Below the pieces are notes generated by a model that had not been told where the DNA came from, ran no database searches, and was given only the letters and a program-made list of their open reading frames with translations. Source: Planctomycetota bacterium (GTDB lineage: Bacteria; Planctomycetota; UBA1135; UBA2386). From it: DNA of 9,304 nucleotides. The stretch is from contig QJVU01000759.1 in the NCBI GenBank assembly GCA_003235605.1, positions 1 through 9,304 on the forward strand. The letters are read 5' to 3'. Below, one piece after another: positions 1 through 7,100 of the stretch (the stretch's first letter is position 1; each line of letters begins with the position of its first letter). The translations under genes and the position numbers were made by a program.

Positions 1-221
1 AGGTCCTGCCGAAGGCAAGGTGAGTGGTCTCCTGGGGGCGCATGGCTTCCACCGAGCCTGCGTCGGGGAAGTCCTCCCTCTCCCCGAGGCCGACCCCCTG
101 GGCCCTGTGGCGGGGGGTCTCTCGGCCCGTTCTGCAAAGAAACATCGCCATGGAGAAACTTTCTCCCGTTCAGGGACTACAATTCAGGTAGCCGTAGACA
201 GCATGGGTCCACGGCACGAGA

Positions 222-232
222 CGAGGTGGGTT
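222..232 (+). repeat. Direct repeat CGAGGTGGGTT, copy 1
   Basis: This 11-base sequence recurs exactly at 447-457. The copy overlaps the beginning of the left arm of the 229-322 inverted repeat. Read on the minus strand it is AACCCACCTCG. Its presence beside both large inverted repeats suggests the two structures may share a motif, but an 11-base match in GC-rich DNA is not conclusive. Confidence 0.6.
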
Positions 233-322
233 CCCTGGCTGGTTTTTCCCTCCTGACCCGCTCCGATCCCTTCCGACTCCGACGATCCTCCGGAACGAGA
301 GCATTTTGCCAGCCAGGGAACC
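229..322. repeat. 14-bp perfect inverted repeat with nested hairpin
   Basis: GGTTCCCTGGCTGG at 229-242 is the exact reverse complement of 309-322, leaving a 66-base loop. Inside the loop a 5-bp stem, TTCCG at 271-275 with CGGAA at 291-295, can form. The outer stem would be very stable as RNA on either strand. There is no T-run directly after either arm, so it does not look like a simple intrinsic terminator. The total length of 94 bases is close to that of the second large inverted repeat (88 bases), although the arm sequences are unrelated. The repeat is seen directly; its function is unknown. Confidence 0.9.
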
Positions 323-390
323 GTTTCTCTTTGCCCCCGCGAAGCTCGCGGCCCCTCGTCCAAACCCCCGATAGCTGACCACAGGGGGCT

Positions 391-428
391 CGTACAAGCA
401 CCGGCCGCGCGGGACGGTGCGTACAAGC
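391..428 (+). repeat. Pair of 9-base direct repeats CGTACAAGC flanking a small hairpin
   Basis: CGTACAAGC occurs at 391-399 and again at 420-428. The 29-base offset encloses a 6-bp stem (GCACCG at 398-403 with CGGTGC at 415-420). The repeats overlap the stem edges by one or two bases. This could be a protein-binding site pair, a small duplication or part of a structured RNA. It lies immediately before the 431-518 inverted repeat. Confidence 0.5.
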
Positions 429-430
429 CG

Positions 431-518
431 CCGAGTCCTGCATCGCCGAGGTGGGTTTCTTATCCGTTAGGTGCCGCCTGTGGCCTGGGCGCGGCAAAAG
501 GGCCGATGCAGGACTCGG
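431..518. repeat. 15-bp perfect inverted repeat with nested hairpin
   Basis: CCGAGTCCTGCATCG at 431-445 is the exact reverse complement of 504-518, with a 58-base loop. Allowing a one-base bulge at C503, two more pairs extend the stem inward (446-447 with 501-502). A nested 6-bp hairpin, TGCCGC at 472-477 with GCGGCA at 491-496, sits in the loop. The last four bases of the right arm (515-518) are also the start of a separate 7-bp hairpin (515-521/526-532), so as RNA the two folds compete. One copy of an 11-base direct repeat follows the left arm. The structure is seen in the sequence; its role is not known. Confidence 0.9.
447..457 (+). repeat. Direct repeat CGAGGTGGGTT, copy 2
   Basis: Exact second copy of the sequence at 222-232. 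It lies just inside the 431-518 inverted repeat, two bases after the end of the left arm, so it would be in the loop of the folded form. Confidence 0.6.
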
Positions 519-560
519 TTCACTCGAACCGACGAGGCCCGTCTCCCGGATGTTCCGTTT

Positions 561-593
561 GCCCGGGCGGATTTGCGCGGATCGTTGCCCAGG
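561..593 (-). terminator. Possible 3' hairpin of the peptidase-glutaredoxin unit
   Basis: Two bases after the glutaredoxin stop codon, the minus-strand transcript can form a 7-bp stem: CCTGGGC (593-587) with GCCCGGG (567-561), including one G-U pair and a 19-base loop. It is followed by AAACGG, not a T-run, so it is not a canonical intrinsic terminator. It could protect the mRNA 3' end or be chance in GC-rich DNA. Confidence 0.2.
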
Positions 594-595
594 AA

Positions 596-865
596 CTAAT
601 CGTCGGTACCCAGTAGACCGTCCAGCTCACCACGGTCCTCCGCAAGACGCAGGTCGTCGAGCCCCCCCAGGGGTTTGCCGTCGATGACGATGAGAGGCAC
701 CGTCGTGTGGCCGGGCTTGATGGCGCTGGTGACTTGGCGCCGGTCCGGATGGGCGTCCAGGTAGATCTCCTCGACCTCGAGGCTGCGGTCCGCGAACCAC
801 TTCGCGGCCATGATGCAGAACGGGCAGGTCCTGGTGCGGTAGACCTGGATGTGGGCGCGGGCCAT
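596..865 (-). CDS. Glutaredoxin-family dithiol oxidoreductase, 89 aa
   Basis: A small thioredoxin-fold protein of the glutaredoxin family, expected to reduce disulfides or glutathione-type mixed disulfides in the cytoplasm. The visible family marks are the redox motif CPFC at residues 14-17 after the first strand (IQVYRTRT), the cis-proline motif TVP at 55-57, and the GGLDDL segment at 67-72 that corresponds to the glutaredoxin GG-x-DD thiol-binding loop. Length is normal for a monodomain glutaredoxin. There is no signal peptide or membrane segment. Its ATG overlaps the TGA of the upstream peptidase by one base (TGATG), and a GAGG lies nine bases before the ATG, so it is probably made by coupled translation from the same mRNA. 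Which low-molecular-weight thiol it uses cannot be told from the sequence. The second cysteine of the motif is present, so it is not a monothiol type. Confidence 0.9.
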   Translation of the reverse strand: MARAHIQVYRTRTCPFCIMAAKWFADRSLEVEEIYLDAHPDRRQVTSAIKPGHTTVPLIVIDGKPLGGLDDLRLAEDRGELDGLLGTDD

Positions 866-3024
866 CAGCGTTTGCCTCGGATCTCCTGGACCAGGTCCCG
901 GGCGCCGTAGACCTTCTCCAGGATTTCCAGGATTGCCGTGCTGTGGACGCAGACCGCCCGCGCCTGCTCTTCGTCGTAGACGAAGCTGTTGCCGAGGGAC
1001 TCGAGGTTGCCGTCGAAGACCACGCCGACCACCTCGTTCGCGCGGTTGACCACCGGGCTGCCGGAGTTGCCGTTGGCGATGTCGGCAGTGCAGACGAAGT
1101 TGAGGGGCGTGCTCGCTTGGAGCTTGTCGCGCTGGGTCAGGAACCGCGCCGGCAGGTCGTAGGGTTCCTGGCGATCGAACGAGTCACAACGATCCAGGAG
1201 ACCGCCGATGGTGGTCTTGGCCGGCACCCGTCGCTGCCCCCGGGAGTAGCCCTTGACCACGCCGAAGGAGAGGCGCAACGTGCCGTCGGCGTCGGGATAG
1301 ACCTTGCCAGGCCAGGCCCGGTAGCGCGCTTGCTCGATCCGGTCCAGCTGTCCCTGCTCCAGCTGTTGGCTGCTGCACATCGTGTCGCAGTGGGGCGTGA
1401 TGATCGTCTCCAGGCGCAGGTGCAGGTTCAACATCGGGTCGTCCAGGGAACGGAGGCCCTCGGGCCCCCGGGCGCGTGCGGCGCGGCGCAGGAACTCGGG
1501 CTCGTGGAGCCGGGTTCCTCCAACCACCCATCTGGCCTGGGCGCTGGGCGTCCTGCCCTCCAGCATGCTCCTGGTCACGGGGTGATCGCGCCCCAACGCC
1601 TTCAGGGTGTGTTGGAAGGAGGCTTCGAGGAGGGCCATCTCGAGGGTCTTGTCCACCTCAATCCCCGCCAGCTGCTCGATGTTGGTGGGACTCGGTGCCT
1701 GGGGATCCTGCTCCCGGAGGTGGGCAGCCGCTGTGGCGGCGCGGCAGCGCGTCGCCAGCCGGCCGGGCAGGCGGCTCAGCCACGCGGGCACGTAGCTCTC
1801 GGTGTAGCGCTTGCGTGCCTCCCAGACCTTGGCGAAGGCATCGCGCACCTTCCCGCCCTCGGCTGTCTGCAGCAGCGCGTGCTCGGCCTTGCGCTTGCGA
1901 TCGATCAAGCGCTCGCTGCGCAGCGCCGCGAGCCGATTCTCCACCAGCTTCAGGGAGTTCTGGATGCTCCAGAGGCTGGTGCGTACGGCGCGGGCCTGGC
2001 TTTCCCCTTGCTTCGCGTACCGTTCCAGCGCCCGGCGGCGGCCGCGCAGCCCGGCGATCACCGTCGGGTACATGACGTCCCGCGCCGCCAGCAGCTGTGC
2101 CAGCGTCTGGCGGCGGTTCGTGTGGGCGGGATGACCCGAGACCAGCACCAGCTCGCCGACCTTGGCGCCCCGGGTGCTGAAGCGCAGAAACTCCTTGGGG
2201 CGGATCGGCTTGTCGTTCTCGTAGACCCTCAACAAGGCCACGTCGAGACAGAAGCGTGGATAGGTGAAGTTGTCGGCATCGCCACCGAAGAAGCCGACGT
2301 TCATCTCGGGTGCCCAGACCAGGCGAACGTCCGTGTACCGCCGGAATCGATGCAGCACGAACTGCTCGCCGCCGAACAGCCGCTGCACACGGAATACCTG
2401 GGTACCCCGGGCACGACGGCTGTCCCGACCACGGGTGCCGCCGGTGCCCCCGCCCCCGCTGCTGTCGCCGCCGCGACGACCACCACCAGCGCCGTGCGTG
2501 TCACGAGTGTCGCGCGTACCACGACTGTCCGCAGTGTCGTCGTCGCTCTCCCTGCGCAGCTTCGCCAGGAGCCTGCGTTCCGCCGCCGCCGGGTCCGCGG
2601 CGGGGCGCAACGTGTCGGTGACGTCCTTGCTCTCCACGAGGATGGTGAGGCTGAGGCCCTTGCACTTGAGCTCCGCCTCCCGCCGGGTGGCGAGGAAACC
2701 GTCCTCCAGCAGGTCCTGTTCCTGGTCGCTGGCCCGTTGCAGCTCCGGCATGACCAGGTGGTGGTTGGTCAGCACCAGGCCATCGGCACTCACGAAGGCG
2801 CCGCTGCCACCGTTCTGCAGGCGCACCGTGCTCAGGCGCAGATGGTCGAACCACTCCCGGTCCGGCTCGAAGTCGTACTTCTTGCGCAACACCTCCAGGG
2901 GCGGATGGTGGAACGGCCACATCCCCTCGTCGCAGCCCTGGCGGACCGGGGTCGGTGGGGGAGCGATCAGGCCCAGGGCCAGGATCGCCGACAGGCTGCG
3001 GACAGCGAGGAACATGCTCTCCAT
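865..3024 (-). CDS. S46-family dipeptidyl peptidase (DPP7-like), exported, 719 aa
   Basis: A serine exopeptidase of family S46, which removes N-terminal dipeptides in the periplasm of Gram-negative bacteria. Residues 4-22 form a hydrophobic signal sequence, followed by the mature-end motif DEGMWPF (32-38). The triad is visible: His89 in TNHH, Asp261 in the FCLDVALLRVY segment, and Ser654 in GNSGSP. GGDADN (247-252) and YPR (255-257) match the region that binds the substrate amino terminus; Asn252 and Arg257 are kept, and the usual Trp after Asn is Phe253. Position Ser+18 is Gly672 (FDGN). Arg there marks acid-specific DPP11 and Gly marks DPP7, so a non-acidic, probably hydrophobic P1 preference is inferred. 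A Gly/Arg/Asp/Thr/Ser-rich low-complexity stretch (about residues 160-207) interrupts the first half. The chosen ATG is the first giving a full signal peptide; Met4 is an alternative, and neither has a strong ribosome-binding site. The stop overlaps the glutaredoxin start. Confidence 0.95.
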   Translation of the reverse strand: MESMFLAVRSLSAILALGLIAPPPTPVRQGCDEGMWPFHHPPLEVLRKKYDFEPDREWFDHLRLSTVRLQNGGSGAFVSADGLVLTNHHLVMPELQRASDQEQDLLEDGFLATRREAELKCKGLSLTILVESKDVTDTLRPAADPAAAERRLLAKLRRESDDDTADSRGTRDTRDTHGAGGGRRGGDSSGGGGTGGTRGRDSRRARGTQVFRVQRLFGGEQFVLHRFRRYTDVRLVWAPEMNVGFFGGDADNFTYPRFCLDVALLRVYENDKPIRPKEFLRFSTRGAKVGELVLVSGHPAHTNRRQTLAQLLAARDVMYPTVIAGLRGRRRALERYAKQGESQARAVRTSLWSIQNSLKLVENRLAALRSERLIDRKRKAEHALLQTAEGGKVRDAFAKVWEARKRYTESYVPAWLSRLPGRLATRCRAATAAAHLREQDPQAPSPTNIEQLAGIEVDKTLEMALLEASFQHTLKALGRDHPVTRSMLEGRTPSAQARWVVGGTRLHEPEFLRRAARARGPEGLRSLDDPMLNLHLRLETIITPHCDTMCSSQQLEQGQLDRIEQARYRAWPGKVYPDADGTLRLSFGVVKGYSRGQRRVPAKTTIGGLLDRCDSFDRQEPYDLPARFLTQRDKLQASTPLNFVCTADIANGNSGSPVVNRANEVVGVVFDGNLESLGNSFVYDEEQARAVCVHSTAILEILEKVYGARDLVQEIRGKR

Positions 3025-3070
3025 ACGGACAATAACCTGCCGGCAACAGTCCAGAGCCGGTCAAGAGGCG

Positions 3071-3076
3071 ATTATC
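3071..3076 (-). promoter_or_regulatory. Possible -10 element for the peptidase-glutaredoxin unit
   Basis: On the minus strand the sequence reads GATAAT, five of six matches to TATAAT, within the 122-bp divergent intergenic region and about 47 bases upstream of the peptidase ATG. No good -35 hexamer is seen at 16-18 bases upstream. This is a consensus-based guess, assuming a housekeeping sigma factor of the usual type. Confidence 0.25.
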
Positions 3077-3111
3077 CAAGGGCAACCAGGGGTGTCGCAC
3101 TGGCACGAGGC

Positions 3112-3140
3112 TTGACGTTCCCCGGGCAGACCGGTGACTT
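3112..3140 (+). promoter_or_regulatory. Possible weak promoter for the ureohydrolase, implying a leaderless mRNA
   Basis: TTGACG at 3112-3117 matches five of six bases of the -35 consensus. At 17-bp spacing the -10 position is TGACTT, a poor match. Transcription would start about seven bases downstream, at or next to the ATG at 3147. No purine-rich ribosome-binding site precedes that ATG, which fits a leaderless transcript, but the evidence is thin. Confidence 0.2.
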
Positions 3141-3146
3141 GTTGCC

Positions 3147-4163
3147 ATGACAAGGTTCGATCCAGAGGCGGCCGCCCGGCCGGGGTCCGGGATCTTCGGC
3201 ACCGACCACGACCGCGCGGAGGCGGAGGTGCTGCTGATGCCGGTGCCCTTCGACGCCACCACTTCCTACCGCGCCGGTGCACGTCTCGGGCCACGGACGA
3301 TCCTCGCGGCCAGCCACCAGGTCGAGCTCTACGACCCGGAGTTCGGTAGGCCTTACACCCGCGGCATTCACATGCTGCCCGAGGACCCGGAGATCCTCGC
3401 CGCCAACAGCCGGGCTCGCGCGGCGGCAGCGCCGCTCATCCTTCAGGGGGGAGCCACCGCTGTGGATGCTGCTGCCCTGGCGGCGGTGGACGACGCCTCG
3501 TCACAGGTCAACGACAAGGTGCGCAACGTCGTGGCGGCGGCTTTGGAAAGCGGGCAGCTGCCTGGGGTCATCGGCGGCGATCACTCGGTGGCCTTCGGAG
3601 CGATTGCGGCCGTGGCTGCTCGACATCCGGGCATGGGTATCCTCCACGTCGATGCCCACGCCGACCTCCGACATGCCTATCAGGGCTTCGCTTGGAGCCA
3701 TGCATCGATCATGGACAACGTGCTGTGCAAGGTCGACGGCGTCGCGCGTCTGGTGCAGGTGGGCATCCGCGACATCTCCGAGGCGGAGTTCCAGCGCGCT
3801 CGAACCGACAACCGCGTGTTCCTGCATCACGACATGGACTGGCGGCGTCGGGTCCTGGCCGGTGAGCCCTGGCTGACATGCTGTCGCGAGGCGCTGGCAC
3901 AGCTACCCGACGAGGTCTACGTGAGCTTCGACATCGACGGACTGGACCCGTCCCTGTGTCCCGCCACCGGCACTCCGGTGCCGGGGGGATTGTCCTTTGC
4001 GGAGGCCTCGGTGCTGCTCAAGTGCGTTGTCGAGTCGCACCGTCGCATCGTCGGGTTCGACCTCACCGAGGTCAGCCCGGGTGCCGCGGAAGACGAGTGG
4101 AACGGTGCCGTGGGTGCGCGGATTCTCTACAAGCTGATCGGGTTTGCCGTGCTCACGCGGTAG
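3147..4163 (+). CDS. Agmatinase/arginase-family ureohydrolase, 338 aa
   Basis: A binuclear-manganese ureohydrolase, expected to split urea from a guanidino compound such as agmatine in the cytoplasm. All six metal ligands of the family are visible: His146 in GGDHS, Asp169, His171 and Asp173 in HVDAHAD, and Asp262 and Asp264 in SFDIDGLDP. The family segments TGTPVPGG (274-281) and FDLTEVSPG (304-312) follow, the latter with the conserved Glu308. Family members are usually about 300-340 residues, so the length is normal. The substrate loop reads SHASIMDN (184-191), typical, as I recall, of a poorly characterised 'agmatinase family' clade and unlike E. coli SpeB. Substrate is therefore uncertain: agmatine, guanidinobutyrate or another guanidine are all possible. 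An in-frame TGA at 3135 makes the ATG at 3147 the earliest possible start. The gene diverges from the peptidase and its 3' end overlaps the RND gene by 11 bp. No arginine decarboxylase gene is in the window. Confidence 0.92.
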   Translation: MTRFDPEAAARPGSGIFGTDHDRAEAEVLLMPVPFDATTSYRAGARLGPRTILAASHQVELYDPEFGRPYTRGIHMLPEDPEILAANSRARAAAAPLILQGGATAVDAAALAAVDDASSQVNDKVRNVVAAALESGQLPGVIGGDHSVAFGAIAAVAARHPGMGILHVDAHADLRHAYQGFAWSHASIMDNVLCKVDGVARLVQVGIRDISEAEFQRARTDNRVFLHHDMDWRRRVLAGEPWLTCCREALAQLPDEVYVSFDIDGLDPSLCPATGTPVPGGLSFAEASVLLKCVVESHRRIVGFDLTEVSPGAAEDEWNGAVGARILYKLIGFAVLTR

Positions 4164-7100
4164 TCCGTGACCTCGCACCGACGAGCTGGCGGGTCCGGGG
4201 CCAGATGCCCATCTGCCAGCGGGACAGGTCGTCCAGGTATGTGTAGACCAGAGCCACCGCCGGCGCGGTGAAGATCGTGCACAGGAACAGGCCGCCAGCC
4301 ACCGCGATCGACATGCTCACGTAGCTGATGCCGCCGCCGGTCTCCTCGCCGAACACCGCCATGGGCATCAGCCCCACGATAGTGGTGGCGGCCGTCATGA
4401 AGATCGGCCGCAAGCGCACGCGCATGCCGGCGAATATGGCTTCCTGCCTGTCCAGACCGCTGTGCCGGAACCGCTGGATACAGTCCAGCAGCACGATGCC
4501 GTTGTTCACCACGACGCCGCTCAGCAGGATCAGTCCGGTGATCGCCATCGGATCGATGGCGCCGTAGAAGAGCTTCAGCGACCACAAGGCGCCCAACGAG
4601 GCAATCACGATCGTCACCAGGATCGAGCCCGGCAGGATGATCGACTCGAACAGGATCGCCATCAGCAGGAAGATCAGGATCACCGACAGGGTGCCGGCGT
4701 CCCGCAGCTCCTCCATCTGCCGCTCGGTCTCCCGGGAGGCGCTGTCCTCCTGCCAGGAGTAGCCGTCGGACATCGGGAAGCGGCGCATGTTGCCGTGCAG
4801 GATCTTGCTGAAGGCGCGCGGTCCAACGTCCACGGAGCGGCGGCCCACAAGGGTGACCGTGGTCTTGCCGTCCCGGCGGGCGATCGAGCCCAGGGCCTTG
4901 CGGAAGCGGACCCTGGCCATGTCGTCGATGGACTGCACCGATTGGCGGCTGCTCCAGACCCGGGTGTTCTTGAGATCGTTGAGGGTGGGGTTGTGCTCGG
5001 CGTCGAACTCGGCGATCAGCCGGAGTTCGCGGCCCTTCTCCTCGAAGCGCGAGATCTCGCGTCCCTGCAGGCCCGCGGAGATCGTGCCGAGCAACACCTC
5101 CGGGAGCACCCCCAGCTCCTGCATGCGGTCCGGGTCTATCTCGACGACCACCTCCTTGTTGTTCTCCGCCATGGAGATCTCCAGCTCCTCGATCTCCGGC
5201 AGCCGTAGCAGCCGTTGCTGGACCTTGATCGCCAGCTCCATGAGGTGCTGGCTGTCGGGCCCGCGGAGCAACACCACGAAGTTGCGCGCGTTCTTTTCGG
5301 AAGCGCTCGAGTCCTGCTCCCCGCCCACGTTGTGCAGGACCATCTTCACCCCGGGACGGCGGGGCCATTCCTTGCGAATCTTGTTCGCGAGCGCGGGGAC
5401 GTCCCGGAGCCGGATCTCGGTGGGGATCTGGATGTCGAACCGCGCGTAGGTCCGGCCCAGGCGGACCGAGATGTTCTCGACCTGCCAATCGGCCTTGTGG
5501 GCCAGGATGTGCTGCTCGTAGCTGCGCACCTCGCGGACCACGTCGCCCAGGGTCATGCCCCGGGGCATGTCCAGGTTCACCGTGATGTCGCCACGCCGGA
5601 ACAGGCCCGAGCCCCGGTTGTCCAGGTCCAGGGACGGCACCGGAGCTGGCAGCACCCGGGCACCAAGCAGGACGACGTAGACCACCACGCCGAGCAGCAG
5701 CCAGTAGCGGTGCCTCAGGCAGAGCCTCAGCAACAGGCGGTTGAAGCCGTAGAGCCAGGTCCAGGGCGACCAGACCGCGCCAGCGGCCAGCTGTTTCGGT
5801 GCCCTCCGGCTCAGGTTGCGGACCATCGAGGGCAACAGCAGGAGCGCCACGAACAGACTCCCCAGGAGTGCCACGGAGAGCGGGATCCCTACGGCGCCGA
5901 ACATGACGCGGGTCGCGGTCTCCGAGCTCATGAACACCATGGGCAGGAACACCACCACGGTGGTCAGCGTGGCGACGGTGACCGCCAGGCCCACCTCGTG
6001 AGCGCCCTCGACGCAGGCCTCCCGCAATGGCACGCCCTCCTCCCTGAGGCGGCGGATGTTCTCCATCACTACCACCGAGTTGTCCACCACCATGCCCACG
6101 GCCAGGGTCATGCCGGCCATGGTGAGGATGTTGAGGGTATCACCGCTGAAGAACAGCCAGCCGCACACGATGAGCAGGGTGAACGGGATGGCGATGGCGA
6201 TGCCCAGGGTTGCCCGCAGGTTGCGCAGGAACAGGAACAGGACCAGCAGTGCCAGGGCTCCACCCTGTGCCAGGGACTTCAACAAGGTCCTGAGGCTGTC
6301 TTCGATCAACGCGCCCTGGTCCAGCATGTAGCGGAAGTCGAGCCCTTGGAGCTCCGGCTCGGCGGCCAGGCGAGCGGCGGTCTCCCGGACCCGACGGCTG
6401 GTGGCCACCGGGTTGGCACCGGCGGTGGCGCGTATCGCTCCCGAATAGCAGAAGCTCTGGTTGTACCGGGAGAGGGAGTTGGAAACCGAGGGCACGCGCT
6501 CGACGCGGGCGATGTCCCGCAGCAGCAGGCCGGTGCGCACCGGGTAGCTTCCGATCTCCTCCAGCGACCGGAACTTGCTGTCCACCCGCAGCAGCAGGCG
6601 TTCGTCCGTGCTCTGGAGCTCGCCCACCGGCTCGGTGAAGTTGTCGCTGGCCAACCGGTTGATCAAATCCCGGTAGTCCACCCGGTGGGCGATCAGCTTC
6701 TCGCGGTCGAACCAGACGCGGATGGTCTCTTCCAGGTGGCCCCAGATGTCCACCCGGCCCACGCCTTCCACCGCTTCCAGCCGGGGCTGCACGATCTTCA
6801 CGATCTTGTGGTCCCAGTCCCGGTTGCGTTCCGGGGTGAGCATCTGGAAGAACGCCAGCGGCACTTCGGTAGCGTCCTCGCGCCAGGTGTAGTAGCGGTC
6901 GGTGCCCTCGGGCCAGGAGCGCTTGGCGCGCTGCAACCGGTCGCGTACCTCCGCCGAGGCAAGGGTGGGGTCAAGGCCATCATCCAGTTGGATCCAGAAC
7001 CGCGCGCTACTGCTGTCCGAGAAGCTGCGGATCTCCCGCAGACCGGGGATCGTCTGCAGCAGCTCCTCGGTGGGCTTGACCACCTTCTCCTCAACCTCCG

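Larger units (their letters stand above)
1..595. other. Hairpin-rich non-coding region with no recognisable gene
   Basis: No reading frame here of useful length resembles a protein I know, and no frame shows domain-like content. Many perfect inverted repeats are visible. Short ones are 63-69/81-87 (TCGGGGA, 7 bp), 92-98/113-119 (GACCCCC, 7 bp), 152-158/160-166 (GGAGAAA, 7 bp around a single C), 337-342/346-351 (CCGCGA, 6 bp), 365-369/384-388 (CCCCC), 398-403/415-420 (GCACCG) and 515-521/526-532 (TCGGTTC, 7 bp). The two long ones, 229-322 and 431-518, are listed separately. Hairpins of 5-7 bp are expected by chance in GC-rich DNA; the two long ones are not. The region lies downstream of the peptidase-glutaredoxin unit on the minus strand and may be the 3' flank of an unseen gene to the left. 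It could be a structured RNA gene, a set of palindromic elements, or a plain spacer. I saw none of the signature sequences of RNase P RNA, tmRNA, SRP RNA or tRNA. Confidence 0.6.

Noticed and set aside
365..388. CCCCC/GGGGG hairpin as a minus-strand intrinsic terminator
   Set aside because: The stem is only 5 bp with a 14-base loop and is followed by TTTGG, too short a T-run, over 200 bases from the glutaredoxin stop.
177..497. 106-codon minus-strand frame in the left non-coding region
   Set aside because: The protein has no recognisable motif, and the frame crosses both large inverted repeats. I could not support it as a gene.
60..540. Known structured RNA (RNase P RNA, tmRNA, SRP RNA, tRNA)
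   Set aside because: I looked on both strands for GAGGAAAGTCC-type RNase P sequence, the tmRNA ends and tag, the SRP GGAAG-AGCAG loop pair, and a tRNA T-arm. None is present; the GGTTCGAGT on the minus strand lacks a proper T-stem.
506..616. Small plus-strand frame beginning MQDSVHSN
   Set aside because: There is no clear ribosome-binding site, it runs into the antisense of the glutaredoxin end, and the same MQDS start appears on the minus strand simply because of the inverted repeat.
943..3150. 735-codon open frame on the plus strand antisense to the peptidase gene
   Set aside because: The opposite strand encodes a full S46 peptidase with an intact triad. The antisense product is low in recognisable motifs and rich in A, G, R, Q and H, as expected of a mirror frame in GC-rich coding DNA.
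4127..5488. 453-codon minus-strand frame overlapping the RND gene
   Set aside because: It is a shifted frame of the same strand, with Pro/Arg/Gly-rich content and no domain; the RND frame explains the DNA.
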